Positions 7,658-18,171 are shown, counted from the stretch's first letter. The stretch: 57,083 nt of DNA from an uncultured Bacteroidales bacterium (GCA_902779535.1 CACZBX010000012.1:1-57083); one strand, 5' to 3'. Notes: a model not told the origin generated them from the letters alone. Numbers and translations: made by a program.

Positions 7658-8410
7658 TTATGCAATGGTTTTATAAGCCCAATAACCGATGAACTCGTGA
7701 AGGAAGGTCCGCCACGCAATCAAGGCAGTCAGTGATGGCATCAGCCGTATCCCTTTTCCGCGGATGTGGTAATCGGTGTCGGTGATATAGGGGTCGGGAA
7801 ACAATCCTTCCTGATTGAATGCCAGGAGCGAGCGGCGCATGTGGATGGCGGAGGTAATCAGCAACGATGGCTTCTCTTTTAGGTCGTTGCCGATCAGTTG
7901 CAGGGTGAAAGCAGCGTTCTCGCGGGTGCTATTTGCTTTTGTCTCCATGATAACATCTTCTTCCGGAATGCCCAACATGGTAAGGAACTGCATCACGCCC
8001 TTTGGATTCCCACGGAACCCTTCTTCTGATTCGGTCTCGATAATCGATCCGTCGGAAGCCAGCACCAGCTTCTTTATCTTTCCTAACTTGTACAGCCGGA
8101 TTCCTTCGGTCAGTCGGTCGGCAATATCGCTGAACTCGATGCGGTCACGATCCCAATCCCAGTCGCTGTAACCTCCGAGCACGATTCCGTAGGTATATTC
8201 TTTGTCCGCTATCGGATGGTCGTATTCCTTGTACCAGCTGCGGTTTATCTGGTCGATGATCCATGGGCTGGTGAAGAAAAGTGCCAATGCGATGGAGATG
8301 CCGTAGCATATCTTCTTTACTTTTCTGTGCTTCACGATGAGCCCAACTGCCAGTGGCAGCAGGATATAAAAGAGGGGTAATGTTAGGAAATATGCAATAA
8401 AACGAAGCAT
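7658..8410 (-). CDS. YdcF/SanA-family membrane protein (DUF218)
   Basis: A 250-residue protein with two N-terminal hydrophobic helices (about 1-25 and 33-55) and a DUF218/YdcF domain. The domain shows GIVLGGYSDWD, RLTEGIRLYKLGKIKKLVLASDG, ETKANSTRENA and LLITSAIHMRRSLLAF, matching the ElyC/SanA pattern. Members are linked to envelope homeostasis and lipid-carrier use, which fits its position directly before a phosphoglycosyl transferase. It is the first gene of the minus-strand operon, with TATCTTTG 24-31 bases upstream. The molecular function is not known. Confidence 0.85.
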   Translation of the reverse strand: MLRFIAYFLTLPLFYILLPLAVGLIVKHRKVKKICYGISIALALFFTSPWIIDQINRSWYKEYDHPIADKEYTYGIVLGGYSDWDWDRDRIEFSDIADRLTEGIRLYKLGKIKKLVLASDGSIIETESEEGFRGNPKGVMQFLTMLGIPEEDVIMETKANSTRENAAFTLQLIGNDLKEKPSLLITSAIHMRRSLLAFNQEGLFPDPYITDTDYHIRGKGIRLMPSLTALIAWRTFLHEFIGYWAYKTIA

Positions 8411-8433
8411 GTCAATATTTTTTGCCTATGACA

Positions 8434-8441
8434 CAAAGATA
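8434..8441 (-). promoter_or_regulatory. -7 element for the YdcF operon
   Basis: The minus strand reads TATCTTTG, an exact TAnnTTTG match, 24-31 bases upstream of the start at 8410. No convincing -33 element was picked out. Confidence 0.6.
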
Positions 8442-8603
8442 GTATAAACCAGTCGGAGTGAAAAGAAAAATGATGGAAAAGTTACAGTGTTCCGTTCTTA
8501 TGGCAAAGGAGATCTACTTATCTCGCCACGGCCGATTCTGTTAGGGGATAATAGTTGATTGTGCTTTCGTTTATGTAGAATCATCGAAAAAATTGACGAT
8601 ATC

Positions 8604-8635
8604 TTGAAGGTTATTAAGAATTTTTATTACTTTTG
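8604..8635 (+). promoter_or_regulatory. Promoter for the ECF sigma factor gene
   Basis: TTG at 8604-8606 and TACTTTTG at 8628-8635 form a -33/-7 pair with a 21-base spacer, 42 bases before the ATG at 8678. Confidence 0.6.
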
Positions 8636-8677
8636 TGTATTACTAATACGAAAACACATTGTTTAGGCTGAGTAAAG

Positions 8678-9235
8678 ATGATGCAATCTTCTTTAGTTAC
8701 ATTTGAAGAGGTTTATGTTTCTTATTTTTCGAGAATGAAACATTTTGCCATGGAATACGTGCTGTCGGAGGAAGATGCCGAGAACATCGTGCAGGATGTA
8801 TTTGTGGATCTTTGGGAGCGTCGTGATTTTCTCGCTTTTAACATGAATCTGGTGGCCTACTTGTTTACTTCTATCAAAAATAAATGTATTGATTTTCTAC
8901 GACACAAACTGATCGCCAAACAGGTAACTGACAGAATTCAGGAAGAATATCAATTTACATTAAAACTAAAACTTGCTTCGTTGGAAGCTTTCAACCAGTC
9001 TGTGTTCTCGGAAGAAGATGTGGAGAAACTGGCCACGGAAATCATCAATACTTTGCCCGAGAAATGTCGCGAAATCTTTATCAAAAGCCGAATTGAAGGG
9101 AAAAAACATGCCGAAATAGCAGCGGAACTGAACATCTCGACTAAAACGGTAGAGAACCAGATGACCATTGCTTACAAGAAACTTCGTTCATCCCTAAAGG
9201 ATTATCTGCCACTGCTCCTCTTTTTGTTGGGATAA
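8678..9235 (+). CDS. ECF sigma factor, FecI-like, of the PUL
   Basis: A 185-residue RNA polymerase sigma-70 factor of the ECF class common in Bacteroidota PULs. Region 2 is seen in YFSRMKHFAMEYVLSEEDAE followed by NIVQDVFVDLWE. Region 4 is seen in LPEKCREIF and the helix-turn-helix HAEIAAELNISTKTVENQM. It lies directly upstream of a FecR-type anti-sigma gene and an STN-bearing SusC gene. By analogy with characterised FecI/FecR/TonB systems, ligand import through SusC would release this factor to transcribe the downstream locus. Confidence 0.95.
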   Translation: MMQSSLVTFEEVYVSYFSRMKHFAMEYVLSEEDAENIVQDVFVDLWERRDFLAFNMNLVAYLFTSIKNKCIDFLRHKLIAKQVTDRIQEEYQFTLKLKLASLEAFNQSVFSEEDVEKLATEIINTLPEKCREIFIKSRIEGKKHAEIAAELNISTKTVENQMTIAYKKLRSSLKDYLPLLLFLLG

Positions 9236-9303
9236 TCATAAAAATTTTTTTTCATTTGGGGGATTCTTTCCCCTCGTTCGTTATAATAATAGATTGAAGT
9301 AAA

Positions 9304-10278
9304 ATGGACGATCGTATAACAAATTACTTTTTTGACAATCTTTCTTCAGAAGAAAAACTGTCATTGTTGCGTGAACTGGAAGTGAACGAAACGTTGAAGT
9401 CGGAGTTTATCAAGTTCCAGAATACGTATGCACTATTAAATTTGAGTCAACAAATAGAAGATAGGGACTTAGGTAAGAAGAAGTTTTCGGAATTTTTGAA
9501 ACAAAGGCAGCAGCATGATACTCATCAGCGTATGATGCGTTGGTTGAGTTATGCTGCTGTAGTTGTTTTGCTGATGGCACTGGGTGTCACAACTTCTTTG
9601 TTGTTTGACCGGGAGAATCATTCAGAAATGGCCTATAATACTTTGTTCACTCCAGCTGGACAACGGGCACAGCTGGTATTGCAGGATGGAACAGAGGTCT
9701 GGCTAAACGCGAAATCGAAACTGACCTATCCATCGGAGTTCAAGGGCAAGGAACGGAGGGTGGTAGTCGAGGGCGAAGCCTTCTTTAGGGTAGCGAAAGA
9801 CTCCAAGAGACCTTTCATCGTGACGACAAAAGAGGTGGACTTGAAAGTGCTTGGTACCCAATTCAACCTTTACAGTTATCCTGAGACGGATTATGTGCAG
9901 ACCAGCCTGTTGGAAGGTTCGGTATATGTGTCGATGAAAGACTCTCCAAATAAAGGTGTTTATCTGAAGCCCAACCAGCAAGTGACAGTAAAAGGTGGAA
10001 CGATGAAGGTTGAGCCGATAGCCGAGAAGGATCATTTCCTGTGGATAGATGGTATCTATGCCTTCGAACATGAGCCGTTGATTTCCATCCTGAAGAAGCT
10101 GGAGCTGTACTACGATGTCAAGATCATCGTGGAAGATCCTTCTATCTTTAATGATACTTATACGGGCAAGTTCCGTCAGCGTGACAGCCTGGATGATGTG
10201 TTCCGGATTCTTCAGCAGATCCGAGAGTTCAAAATAAGCAAGAATACAGAAAGAAATATAATTACATTGAGTAAATAG
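9304..10278 (+). CDS. FecR-type anti-sigma factor
   Basis: A 324-residue inner-membrane anti-sigma factor. The cytoplasmic N-terminal part (about 1-80) contains an SSEEKLSLLRELE segment that should bind the sigma factor. A single membrane helix lies at about 81-102 (WLSYAAVVVLLMALGVTTSLLF). The periplasmic FecR domain follows, with TPAGQRAQLVLQDGTEVWLNAKSKLTYP and GEAFFRVAKDSKRPFIV, then a C-terminal DUF4974-like domain (about 255-322) that contacts the STN domain of the cognate transporter. The gene is 68 bases after the sigma gene and the two are probably cotranscribed. Confidence 0.95.
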   Translation: MDDRITNYFFDNLSSEEKLSLLRELEVNETLKSEFIKFQNTYALLNLSQQIEDRDLGKKKFSEFLKQRQQHDTHQRMMRWLSYAAVVVLLMALGVTTSLLFDRENHSEMAYNTLFTPAGQRAQLVLQDGTEVWLNAKSKLTYPSEFKGKERRVVVEGEAFFRVAKDSKRPFIVTTKEVDLKVLGTQFNLYSYPETDYVQTSLLEGSVYVSMKDSPNKGVYLKPNQQVTVKGGTMKVEPIAEKDHFLWIDGIYAFEHEPLISILKKLELYYDVKIIVEDPSIFNDTYTGKFRQRDSLDDVFRILQQIREFKISKNTERNIITLSK

Positions 10279-10340
10279 AAGTTGAACGAATAAAAAAAGA
10301 AGCAGCCTATGGGAATAGATACATGAAAACACATTAAAAA

Positions 10341-10369
10341 TGTGGCAGAAGCTACCAACAACTGCCACA
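10341..10369 (+). other. Hairpin in the leader before susC
   Basis: tgtggcag at 10341-10348 and ctgccaca at 10362-10369 are exact complements around a 13-base loop. No T-run follows, so it is not an obvious terminator. It lies in the 147-base gap between fecR and susC and may be a leader structure or mRNA processing site. Confidence 0.4.
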
Positions 10370-10425
10370 AACGCTAAAGAAAACTTAAGTCAAATTTTAG
10401 TATTCATTTAACAAATGGCAAATAT

Positions 10426-13400
10426 ATGAAAAGAAAACCTTTGTTACAATCTTACGCCGTTGATATTAGCGGTTTTAAGGATTTTTTTAGAATTATGAGG
10501 ATATCATTAGTACTTCTTTTTGTTTGTGCCCTTCAGTTGTCGGCTGTCGAATCAAAGGCACAAAATGCAGAAATTAAACTCAGTAAAACTGAGATGACCG
10601 TGAAGCAATTAATCGCTTCGATTGAAGGTCAGACCGATTATCTGGTTGTTTTCCGTGACTTGGATGTGGATGTAAATAAGGTATTGCACCTGAATAAACA
10701 GAATGCTAAAGTCTCTGATTTCCTGGCTGTACTTTGTGATGAGATCGGCGTGGATTATCGATTTGAGAAGAATTACATCACGTTGGTAAAGCGTGTTGAA
10801 TCAAACGATCAGACTGAGAAACGTCAGGTTAGGGGAAAGGTGACCGATGCCTCAGGTGAACCGGTTATTGGAGCGACAGTTATGGAAAAGGGAACGACCA
10901 ACGGTACCATCACGGATATCGATGGTAACTTCGAACTGAATGTTGCGGAAGGTGCTACACTTGAAATTTCGTATGTGGGCTATCAGACAACGAGCATTCC
11001 TGCTCGGTTTGGAAGCACAATCACAGTCTCGTTGAAAGAAGACAACGAAATGTTGGATGAGGTAGTGGTTATCGGTTACGGTACGGCACGTAAGGGCGAC
11101 TTGACCGGCCCGATCTCGAGCGTAGACGGTGCGAAACTTTCGGAACGTTCGACAGATCAGTTGTCAACTGCAATGCAAGGACAGATCTCGGGTGTGCAGG
11201 TAACTCGTAACAATGGTTCTCCAGGTGCTTCAGCTACTGTTCGCGTACGTGGTGTGACCACCTTGTCAACCAACGACCCGTTGGTCATCATCGATGGTGT
11301 GCCAGGCTCATTGAACGATGTGATTGCATCGGATGTTGAGACGATGACCGTCTTGAAGGATGCTGCTTCAGCTTCTATCTATGGTTCTCGTGCAGCTGCC
11401 GGTGTTATCTTGATCACCACCAAACGTGCGAAAGAAAACAGGTTCCAGATGGATTACAACTATGAGTATTCGATCGATACGCCGACGACTCGTCCGACAA
11501 ACGGAAATGTTATCGATTGGTTGAATGTTCAGAATGAGATCAAGTGGAATGATGGTGCTTCGGATCCTTATTCACAATACTCACAAGAGACGATCAACTC
11601 ATGGATGAGCAACCATGCAAAAGATCCTTGGCATTATCCAGATGAAGACTGGGTAGACTTAGCTTTGAAGAAAACGACATCTCATCAAAAGCATAGCTTC
11701 AGCGCAATGGGTGGTACTGACAAGTTGAAATCAAAATTCTCGTTCAACTATCAGACGGGGGATGGCTATTATAAGAACAAATCATATGAGCGTTTCTCTG
11801 GTCGTGTAAACAACGACTATCAAATCAACTCTTGGATTCATGCTAATGTGGACCTCGATTTCGCTCGCTCAAGAAGTCAATCTCCTTCAACAGGCTTGAA
11901 CCCAATTTACTGGGCTTACCTGATTGCACCTTATTATAATGCATTCTGGGAAGATGGACGTTATGCAGATGCAAAGGATGGTGGTAATATTCTGGCAATG
12001 CTTGAAAATGGTGGAACTAACAGAACTTATTACAGTAAGTTCGGCGGAAAGGCACAGTTGGATCTGACCCCGGTTAAAGGCTTAGTCTTGACAGCAGTCT
12101 TTTCTCCGCGTTATAATTTTACGGATGGCAAGAACTTTACCAGAGCCGTCGATGTATATTATGAAAACGGAACAACCGTAAAGGCACAAGGAAACAAGAC
12201 TACCAACTTGAGCGAGACTCGTAACACCTCAAGCAGTATGACCTATCAGTTCTATGCCAACTACCAGAACAGATGGGGTGATCATTCGTTGAATGCAATG
12301 GCCGGTTATGAGGGCTATACTTATAAATGGGAGAATCTTGGTGCATCCCGTACGAACTATGAACTGGATACTTATCCATACCTGAACATTGGTCCGGAAG
12401 ACTTCCAATATAACAATGGTAGTGCAGGTCATAATGCTTATCAATCAGTATTCGGGCGTGTCATGTATTCATTCAAGAACCGTTATATGTTGCAGGCCAA
12501 TGTTCGTGCCGACGGTTCTTCTCGTTTCGATAAGGATTCTCGTTGGGGTTACTTCCCATCAGTATCTGCAGGTTGGGTAGTATCAGAAGAAAAATGGTTC
12601 CCGAAGAGCGATGTATTGAACTATGTGAAGATTCGTGGTTCTATCGGTTCTCTGGGTAATGAGCGTATCGGTTCTGAATTCCCCTATCAGGCAGCTATTA
12701 ACTTTGGCAATAGTTACATGTACGACAAGGGTGCAAAGGCTGTGACCGCTTTGCAGAATGCTGCTCAGGTTTACTATGCGTTTAAGGATATCACTTGGGA
12801 GACAACGACCACCTATGGTGTCGGTGTTGACTTGAAGATGTTTAACAATCGCCTGAGCTTGACTGGTGACTACTATTATAAGAAAACGACAGATATGTTG
12901 CTGACTTTGGGATTCCCTTCCTACGCTGGTTTCTCTGCTCCTTCACAGAACGCAGGTGATATGCATACCCATGGATGGGAAGTTGAACTGAGTTGGCGTG
13001 ATGTCATCGGCGACTGGTCATACGGTGCTTCTTTCAACTTGTTCGATTACCGTTCAAAGATGGGTTATCTGGGTGACAGAAGAACAATCAACGGTAACCA
13101 AATCTATGAACAAGGGTCTTACTACAATGAATGGTACATGTACAAGACTGACGGCCTGTTCCTATTTAGTCGATCCAAGCGGTAAAAAATATCCGACATT
13201 GACCGCTAATGACAAAGCTGGTAACATCAAGTATGTAGATGTGAACGGTGATGGTCGTATCAATGCAGATGATAAGGTTCGTTTAGGTAACTCATTGCCG
13301 GAATGGCAATATGGTGGAAATGTATTCGTTGGATGGAAAGATTTGGACTTCTCACTTTCATTCCAGGGAGTCGGTCACCAGAGAGTTCTCTTCAATACCG

Positions 13401-13786
13401 ACTGGATTCAGCCATTGAAACAACAGTGGGGTGCTGTTCCTTCATTGGTATTGGGCAAGTTCTGGAGTCAACATAACTCAGATGCAGAAAATGCAAAGGC
13501 TAAGTATCCTCGTTTGACTTATACGAATACGACGAACACATATACTGGTTCTGACTATTGGTTGTTCAATGGTGCTTACTTCCGCGTGAAGAATATTACA
13601 TTAGGTTATACTCTGCCACAGAAGTGGATGGATAAGTTGACCATCAGAGGTCTCCGTATCTATGCAAGTATCACAGATCTTCCAGCTATCAGCAATTATC
13701 CGAAGGGATGGGATCCTGAGATTGGCGGTTCTTCTTCTGACTTCCTCTCTACTTCCTTTACGTTTGGTGCAAATATTAAATTCTAA
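10426..13786 (+). pseudogene. susC: SusC-family TonB-dependent transporter, frameshifted
   Basis: A SusC/RagA outer-membrane transporter gene with an N-terminal STN signalling domain (about residues 50-122), a CarboxypepD_reg-like domain (about 135-208), a TonB-box region EMLDEVVVIGYG, a plug and a barrel. The first frame ends at a TAA at 13183-13185 after ...YMYKTDGLFLF. The second frame resumes with VDPSGKKYPTLTANDKAGNIKYVDVNGDG and continues to a normal C-terminus, SFTFGANIKF. Joined, the product would be about 1,119 residues, normal for an STN-SusC. The shift lies between 13158 and 13171, where there is no homopolymer, so it may be a true mutation rather than a simple read error. As given, the protein is cut to 919 residues and lacks the last barrel strands. 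The susD gene follows 12 bases later. Confidence 0.9.
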
Positions 13787-13798
13787 AAACATTGCTAT

Positions 13799-15592
13799 AT
13801 GAAACAGATAAGATTTACATTATATGCATTATCACTTCTCATGTTTTCAGCATGTGTCAATCTCGACTTGAACCCATTGTCAGAGGGCTCAAGTGCGAAT
13901 TGGTACTCGTCTAAGGCTGAGATTGAAATGTCGATGAATGACTTTTATCGTACCGATTTCTTCCCTATCTATGATATGACTTGGGGTGACGATGTTACAG
14001 CTCGTAATACGACTTCAGCTGTTCAAAACGGTACGTTGACTTCTGAAAATGGTACTATTGCTGCTCGTTGGCAGAACTATTATAAAGGTATTGCTCGTGC
14101 TTTGCGTATCCTTAATAATATGGATAAGGCTCGCGAGTTAGGAGTTTCTGAAGCAGAGGTACAGCAATATGAAGGTGAAGCTTATTTCTATATCGGTTAC
14201 GCTTATGGTATGTTGGCTTTCCACTGGGGTGATGCGATTCTGGATAAGACTGGTATGACTTTGGAAGAAGCTTACAATGCGGTTCGTTCACCGAAAGCAG
14301 AAGTATTAGCGTATAGCTATGAATGTTTGGACAAAGCTGCTGATCGTCTGCCGACTACTTATGCGAAGATTCAGCGTGCGACGAAGGGTGCAGCTTTAGC
14401 TTTCAAGGCGAGAATCGCTCTCTATAATGGTGATTATGCTGTGGCTGCTGCCGCTGCAAAGAAGTGTATGGACTTAGGTGTCTATAAGTTGCATAACAAT
14501 TATCGCGACTTATTCATTACTAATTGGTCAGACGAATGGATCTTCTTCCTTCGTGGTGACGTTGGCTTGAAGAAATACTATTTCGCAGCTTCAGATGTTT
14601 TGAACTGTATCTCTCGTCTTTCAGGTGGTTGGGGAGGACAGAAGGCTCCTTCTTACGAATTGATTTGTGCTTATCCTTGTATAGATGGCAAGCCAATTGA
14701 TGAGTCCCCAATGTATAACCCGAAGGATATTTTCGAAAACCGTGACCCACGTATGGCAATGACGATCGTGCCTTTTGCTTCGGCTTATACGAAGAGCGTT
14801 TTGGATGGTACTTATAATCCACGCGACTACAACTGGTTAGGATTTGAGTATTCACCCGACCCGACTCGTACGACCGTCATGCGTATCTCTGACGGTGTCC
14901 AGGTAGGTAATAATGACTCTAAAGCACGTGCTGAACATGCTTCTTACGATGGTTTCTTATGGAAGAAATACATCGATGAGTCATGGTTAGAGAATGGTAG
15001 AAATGGTGCCCCAACTACTTACCAATTTATGAGATATGGTGATGTGCTGCTGATGTATGCTGAGGCAATGATTGAACAGAATCAGTGCACTCAAGATGTA
15101 CTTGATCAAACGGTGAATTTATTGCGCGAAAGAGCATACAATGGAACCGGTATCGTTTATCCTCGCGTAACTGTAGGTTCACAACAGGAGATGCGTACGA
15201 TGATCCGTACTGAACGTTTCATTGAAATGGCATGGGAAGGTCATCGCTATAATGACTTGATCAGATGGCGTATCGCTGGTAAGGTTTATAACCGTCCGGT
15301 TTACTTCCTGAAACGTGCTTGGTCTGGTTCTACTTCTTGGAATGGTGACGAAAGTACAGTCTCTGCAGAATATAAGGAATTGATCCAGAACTGGAAGGAT
15401 GGTAACTATCCATTGGGTGGCGTTCCTGAAATTGATGAGGATGGTATCGCTGACCTGAAATACATGGTGGATAAAGGGTATATCGTTGTTGCTGCTGAAC
15501 GGAAGTTCGATGAAAGCCGCGACTACTTATGGCCGGTACCTGCAGCAGATATTCTTATCAATCCAGGATTGACGCAAAACCCGAATTGGTAA
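13799..15592 (+). CDS. susD: SusD/RagB-family glycan-binding lipoprotein
   Basis: A 597-residue SusD-like surface lipoprotein that forms the lid of the SusC transporter. The signal ends in LLMFSAC with the lipidated Cys at residue 19. Tetratricopeptide-like helices follow, including QYEGEAYFYIGYAYGMLAFHWGD and RATKGAALAFKARIALYNGDY, then the C-terminal family signature with RTERFIEMAWEGHRYNDLIRWR and the final DYLWPVPAADILINPGLTQNPNW. The reading frame is intact, unlike the partner susC. A strong terminator lies 12 bases after the stop. Confidence 0.97.
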   Translation: MKQIRFTLYALSLLMFSACVNLDLNPLSEGSSANWYSSKAEIEMSMNDFYRTDFFPIYDMTWGDDVTARNTTSAVQNGTLTSENGTIAARWQNYYKGIARALRILNNMDKARELGVSEAEVQQYEGEAYFYIGYAYGMLAFHWGDAILDKTGMTLEEAYNAVRSPKAEVLAYSYECLDKAADRLPTTYAKIQRATKGAALAFKARIALYNGDYAVAAAAAKKCMDLGVYKLHNNYRDLFITNWSDEWIFFLRGDVGLKKYYFAASDVLNCISRLSGGWGGQKAPSYELICAYPCIDGKPIDESPMYNPKDIFENRDPRMAMTIVPFASAYTKSVLDGTYNPRDYNWLGFEYSPDPTRTTVMRISDGVQVGNNDSKARAEHASYDGFLWKKYIDESWLENGRNGAPTTYQFMRYGDVLLMYAEAMIEQNQCTQDVLDQTVNLLRERAYNGTGIVYPRVTVGSQQEMRTMIRTERFIEMAWEGHRYNDLIRWRIAGKVYNRPVYFLKRAWSGSTSWNGDESTVSAEYKELIQNWKDGNYPLGGVPEIDEDGIADLKYMVDKGYIVVAAERKFDESRDYLWPVPAADILINPGLTQNPNW

Positions 15593-15603
15593 TATTCTTA
15601 CGA

Positions 15604-15633
15604 GAAAAGAGGGGTTGCAAAGCCCCTCTTTTC
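15604..15633 (+). terminator. Terminator after susD
   Basis: Arms aaaagagggg and cccctctttt form an uninterrupted stem of at least ten pairs, with T-rich sequence following. It would cut susC/susD transcripts from the downstream enzyme genes, giving unequal expression within the PUL. Confidence 0.85.
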
Positions 15634-15671
15634 GTATTTATTTTTATTTTTGTAGAAACGAAGATTATAAT

Positions 15672-18152
15672 ATGTTTAGAAAAACTATTTATCTGCTTGC
15701 CGGGACCTTCTTGTTGGGAGCTTCTTCTTGTTCAACAAAGCAAGATAGCGTACCAAGAAATTCCATTTCAGGCATCTATCCTGCATTAGCCCATTATAAT
15801 AATGAGGGAGAATGTGGTACGGGAGCGGTCGTTCCTTGGGCTGGCAAGTTGTGGGTGATTACGTATGGACCACACTTGCCCAAAGGCTCATCGGATAAGT
15901 TGTATGAGATAGCTCCGGATATGACGCAAATTACGCACGAAGAGAGTATCGGCGGTACTCCTGCAAATCGTATGATCCATAAGGAAAGTAACCAGCTCTT
16001 CATTGGCCCGTATGCAATCGACGCTGATGGAAATGTTCGGGTGATTCCTTATACTATTATGCCGGGACGTCATACTGGTAATGCACGTTCACTGGATGAT
16101 CCAGCCAACAAGATTCTCTATGGCACAATGGAGGAAGGCTTCTACGAAGTGGATGTCCATACGCTGGCTGTGAAGGAACTCTATCCTGATGGCAATGCAA
16201 ACCAAGAAAAAAAGAAGGATACGGATGTCGGACCAATCAATGACCTGTTGGTTGGCGTACATGGGAAAGGATTTTATTCCGGTCAAGGCGTTGCTGTGTA
16301 TTCAAACAATGGGGAAAGTACTCAAGAGGCATTGGTAAACCCTGCTGTTGATGCTGGCTCTCTGTCAGAATGGGATGGAAAAGATTGGAAGATGGTCCGT
16401 CGAAATCAGTTTACTGAAGTGACTGGTCCTGGTGGTATTTATGGAAATCCGAATCCTGCAACCGACCCAATCTGGGCCGTTGGCTGGGATTATAAGTCCT
16501 TAATCTTAGGAGTACGTGATGCCGAAAAGGGTTGGACGTTCTACCGTTTGCCGAAAGCAAGCCATGCCTACGATGGCGCTCATGGGTGGAATACTGAATG
16601 GCCGAGAATCCGGAACATTGGAACAGATGATAATCCGAACTACTTAATGACCATGCATGGCATGTTCTGGAAATTCCCCGGACAGTTCACGGCTGCGAAT
16701 AGCAAAGGCATTCGTCCTGCAACAGCTTATCTGAAAGTGATAGGCGACTTCGCAAGATGGGATAATCAACTGGTCTTTGGTTGCGATGACTCGGCAAAGA
16801 GCGAGTTCCTAAACAAACGGAAAGCAAAAGGGAATATTGAAGGACCAGGTCAGTCGAACTCGAATGTATGGTTCACTTCGTTGGATAAACCATACGAACT
16901 TGGTCCGGCAACTGTCGAAGGGGCTGTCTGGTCAAAGGAAACAGTGAAGGCCAACTCAACATCGGAACCTTTCCTGTTCGCTGGTTGGAACGAACGCTGC
17001 TGCTGGCTGAAAAATGGTAGCAAGACTCCTGTGACCTTTACCTTCGAAGTGGATGAAGATGGTAATGGAACTTGGAAGGAACTGAAGAAAGTAACGGTGG
17101 ACGCCAAGAAGGATGCATACGTTGAATTCTCGAATCAAGATAAAGGTGAGTGGATCCGTGTGAAGAATGACAACGAGGTTTATACGACTGTAAGTTTCAA
17201 CTATACGGTGGAGGATCAACGTGAAGTTGGGGCTGATCCGATGTTCCAAGGGTTGGCTGATGTAACATCCACTCATTCAGTGGGTGGTATTCTCTATGGA
17301 TTAGGTGATAATCGTCGCGCTTTAGGCTTATTGGCAAATGTAACGACAGGTGATCAAGTAGAAGAAACAGGTTATTATGAGATGGATGACCAACTTCGTT
17401 TGGTCCGTAAGGAAGATGCGGCTACAGCCGACCTTATCAGGACGAAGATGGCTATACCTAAGAACGTGATTGCTGTTGAAGATGGTTCTGTCCTGGTCGT
17501 TGATAACTCAGATCGTCGTTGGAGATTGCCTTTAGGTGAGGCAGGTTATGAGAACCTGACGAACAAAGGATTGCTTCGTATCTGTAGGGAAGTGGCAACA
17601 GAACGTGACTTGTTCTGCTCTATGGGGTCTTTCTATGAACTTCCTGCCGAAAATGCAGATGGCTTTGCGAAGATTCGTCCAGTCTCGACCAGTCGCTTCC
17701 GGATCAATGATTATGCTTCCTATCGTGGAATGTTGTTGATGACGGGTATCAACATGAAAGATGCGAAGAAAAACGAGCATATTGTGGTCTCAGATGATGG
17801 GAAAGCTGCCGTTTGGGCTGGTACAATTGATGATTTATGGAGCCTTGGAAAGCCTGTCGGTCATGGTGGACCATGGAAAGATACAGCTGTGAAAGCAAAC
17901 GTACCTTCGGATCCATACCTCATTGGCTTCTATGATAAGAAAACACTTACAATCACTCCAAAGGGAGATGATGTGAACGTGACTATAGAGGTTGACCCAA
18001 CAGGTAATGGAGATTGGACTGTTTATATGGAGAAAGCGATTGACGAGGATGATACCTTCGTCTATGAGTTCCCTGCATCATTCCAAGCTCGTTGGATTCG
18101 TTTTACTGTCGACACGGATGTTGTCATGACTGCATGGCTGGATTATAAGTAA
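15672..18152 (+). CDS. Large beta-rich PUL lipoprotein with internal duplication, function unknown
   Basis: An 826-residue protein in a family I cannot name. The start at 15672 gives a clean lipoprotein signal (MFRKTIYLLAGTFLLGASSC); an in-frame start at 15615 lies inside the susD terminator and is unlikely. Many short strands with Trp, Gly and Asp suggest a beta-propeller-like body. Two copies of a module of about 95 residues are visible: residues about 417-512 (GAVWSKETVKAN...GNGTW...EWIRV) and 733-826 (GPWKDTAVKAN...GNGDW...RWIRF), each ending in a strand with T...Y. Each copy follows a propeller-like half with a WxxSLxKP or LWSLGKP turn, so the whole protein looks duplicated. Its position after susD suggests a surface glycan-binding protein or an unrecognised enzyme. 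Confidence 0.75.
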   Translation: MFRKTIYLLAGTFLLGASSCSTKQDSVPRNSISGIYPALAHYNNEGECGTGAVVPWAGKLWVITYGPHLPKGSSDKLYEIAPDMTQITHEESIGGTPANRMIHKESNQLFIGPYAIDADGNVRVIPYTIMPGRHTGNARSLDDPANKILYGTMEEGFYEVDVHTLAVKELYPDGNANQEKKKDTDVGPINDLLVGVHGKGFYSGQGVAVYSNNGESTQEALVNPAVDAGSLSEWDGKDWKMVRRNQFTEVTGPGGIYGNPNPATDPIWAVGWDYKSLILGVRDAEKGWTFYRLPKASHAYDGAHGWNTEWPRIRNIGTDDNPNYLMTMHGMFWKFPGQFTAANSKGIRPATAYLKVIGDFARWDNQLVFGCDDSAKSEFLNKRKAKGNIEGPGQSNSNVWFTSLDKPYELGPATVEGAVWSKETVKANSTSEPFLFAGWNERCCWLKNGSKTPVTFTFEVDEDGNGTWKELKKVTVDAKKDAYVEFSNQDKGEWIRVKNDNEVYTTVSFNYTVEDQREVGADPMFQGLADVTSTHSVGGILYGLGDNRRALGLLANVTTGDQVEETGYYEMDDQLRLVRKEDAATADLIRTKMAIPKNVIAVEDGSVLVVDNSDRRWRLPLGEAGYENLTNKGLLRICREVATERDLFCSMGSFYELPAENADGFAKIRPVSTSRFRINDYASYRGMLLMTGINMKDAKKNEHIVVSDDGKAAVWAGTIDDLWSLGKPVGHGGPWKDTAVKANVPSDPYLIGFYDKKTLTITPKGDDVNVTIEVDPTGNGDWTVYMEKAIDEDDTFVYEFPASFQARWIRFTVDTDVVMTAWLDYK

Positions 18153-18171
18153 GGTATTATCTTATTGATGG

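Noticed and set aside
8493-8577. Possible 28-codon minus-strand peptide upstream of the YdcF operon, considered as a precursor for the S26 peptidase and exporter
   Set aside because: It is too short, has no leader-like features, and lies upstream of the operon promoter.
12998-13180. N-terminal part of the second susC frame read as a separate gene start
   Set aside because: The first 60 or so residues are out-of-frame susC sequence; only the portion after about 13165 is genuine SusC, so it is the tail of a broken gene.
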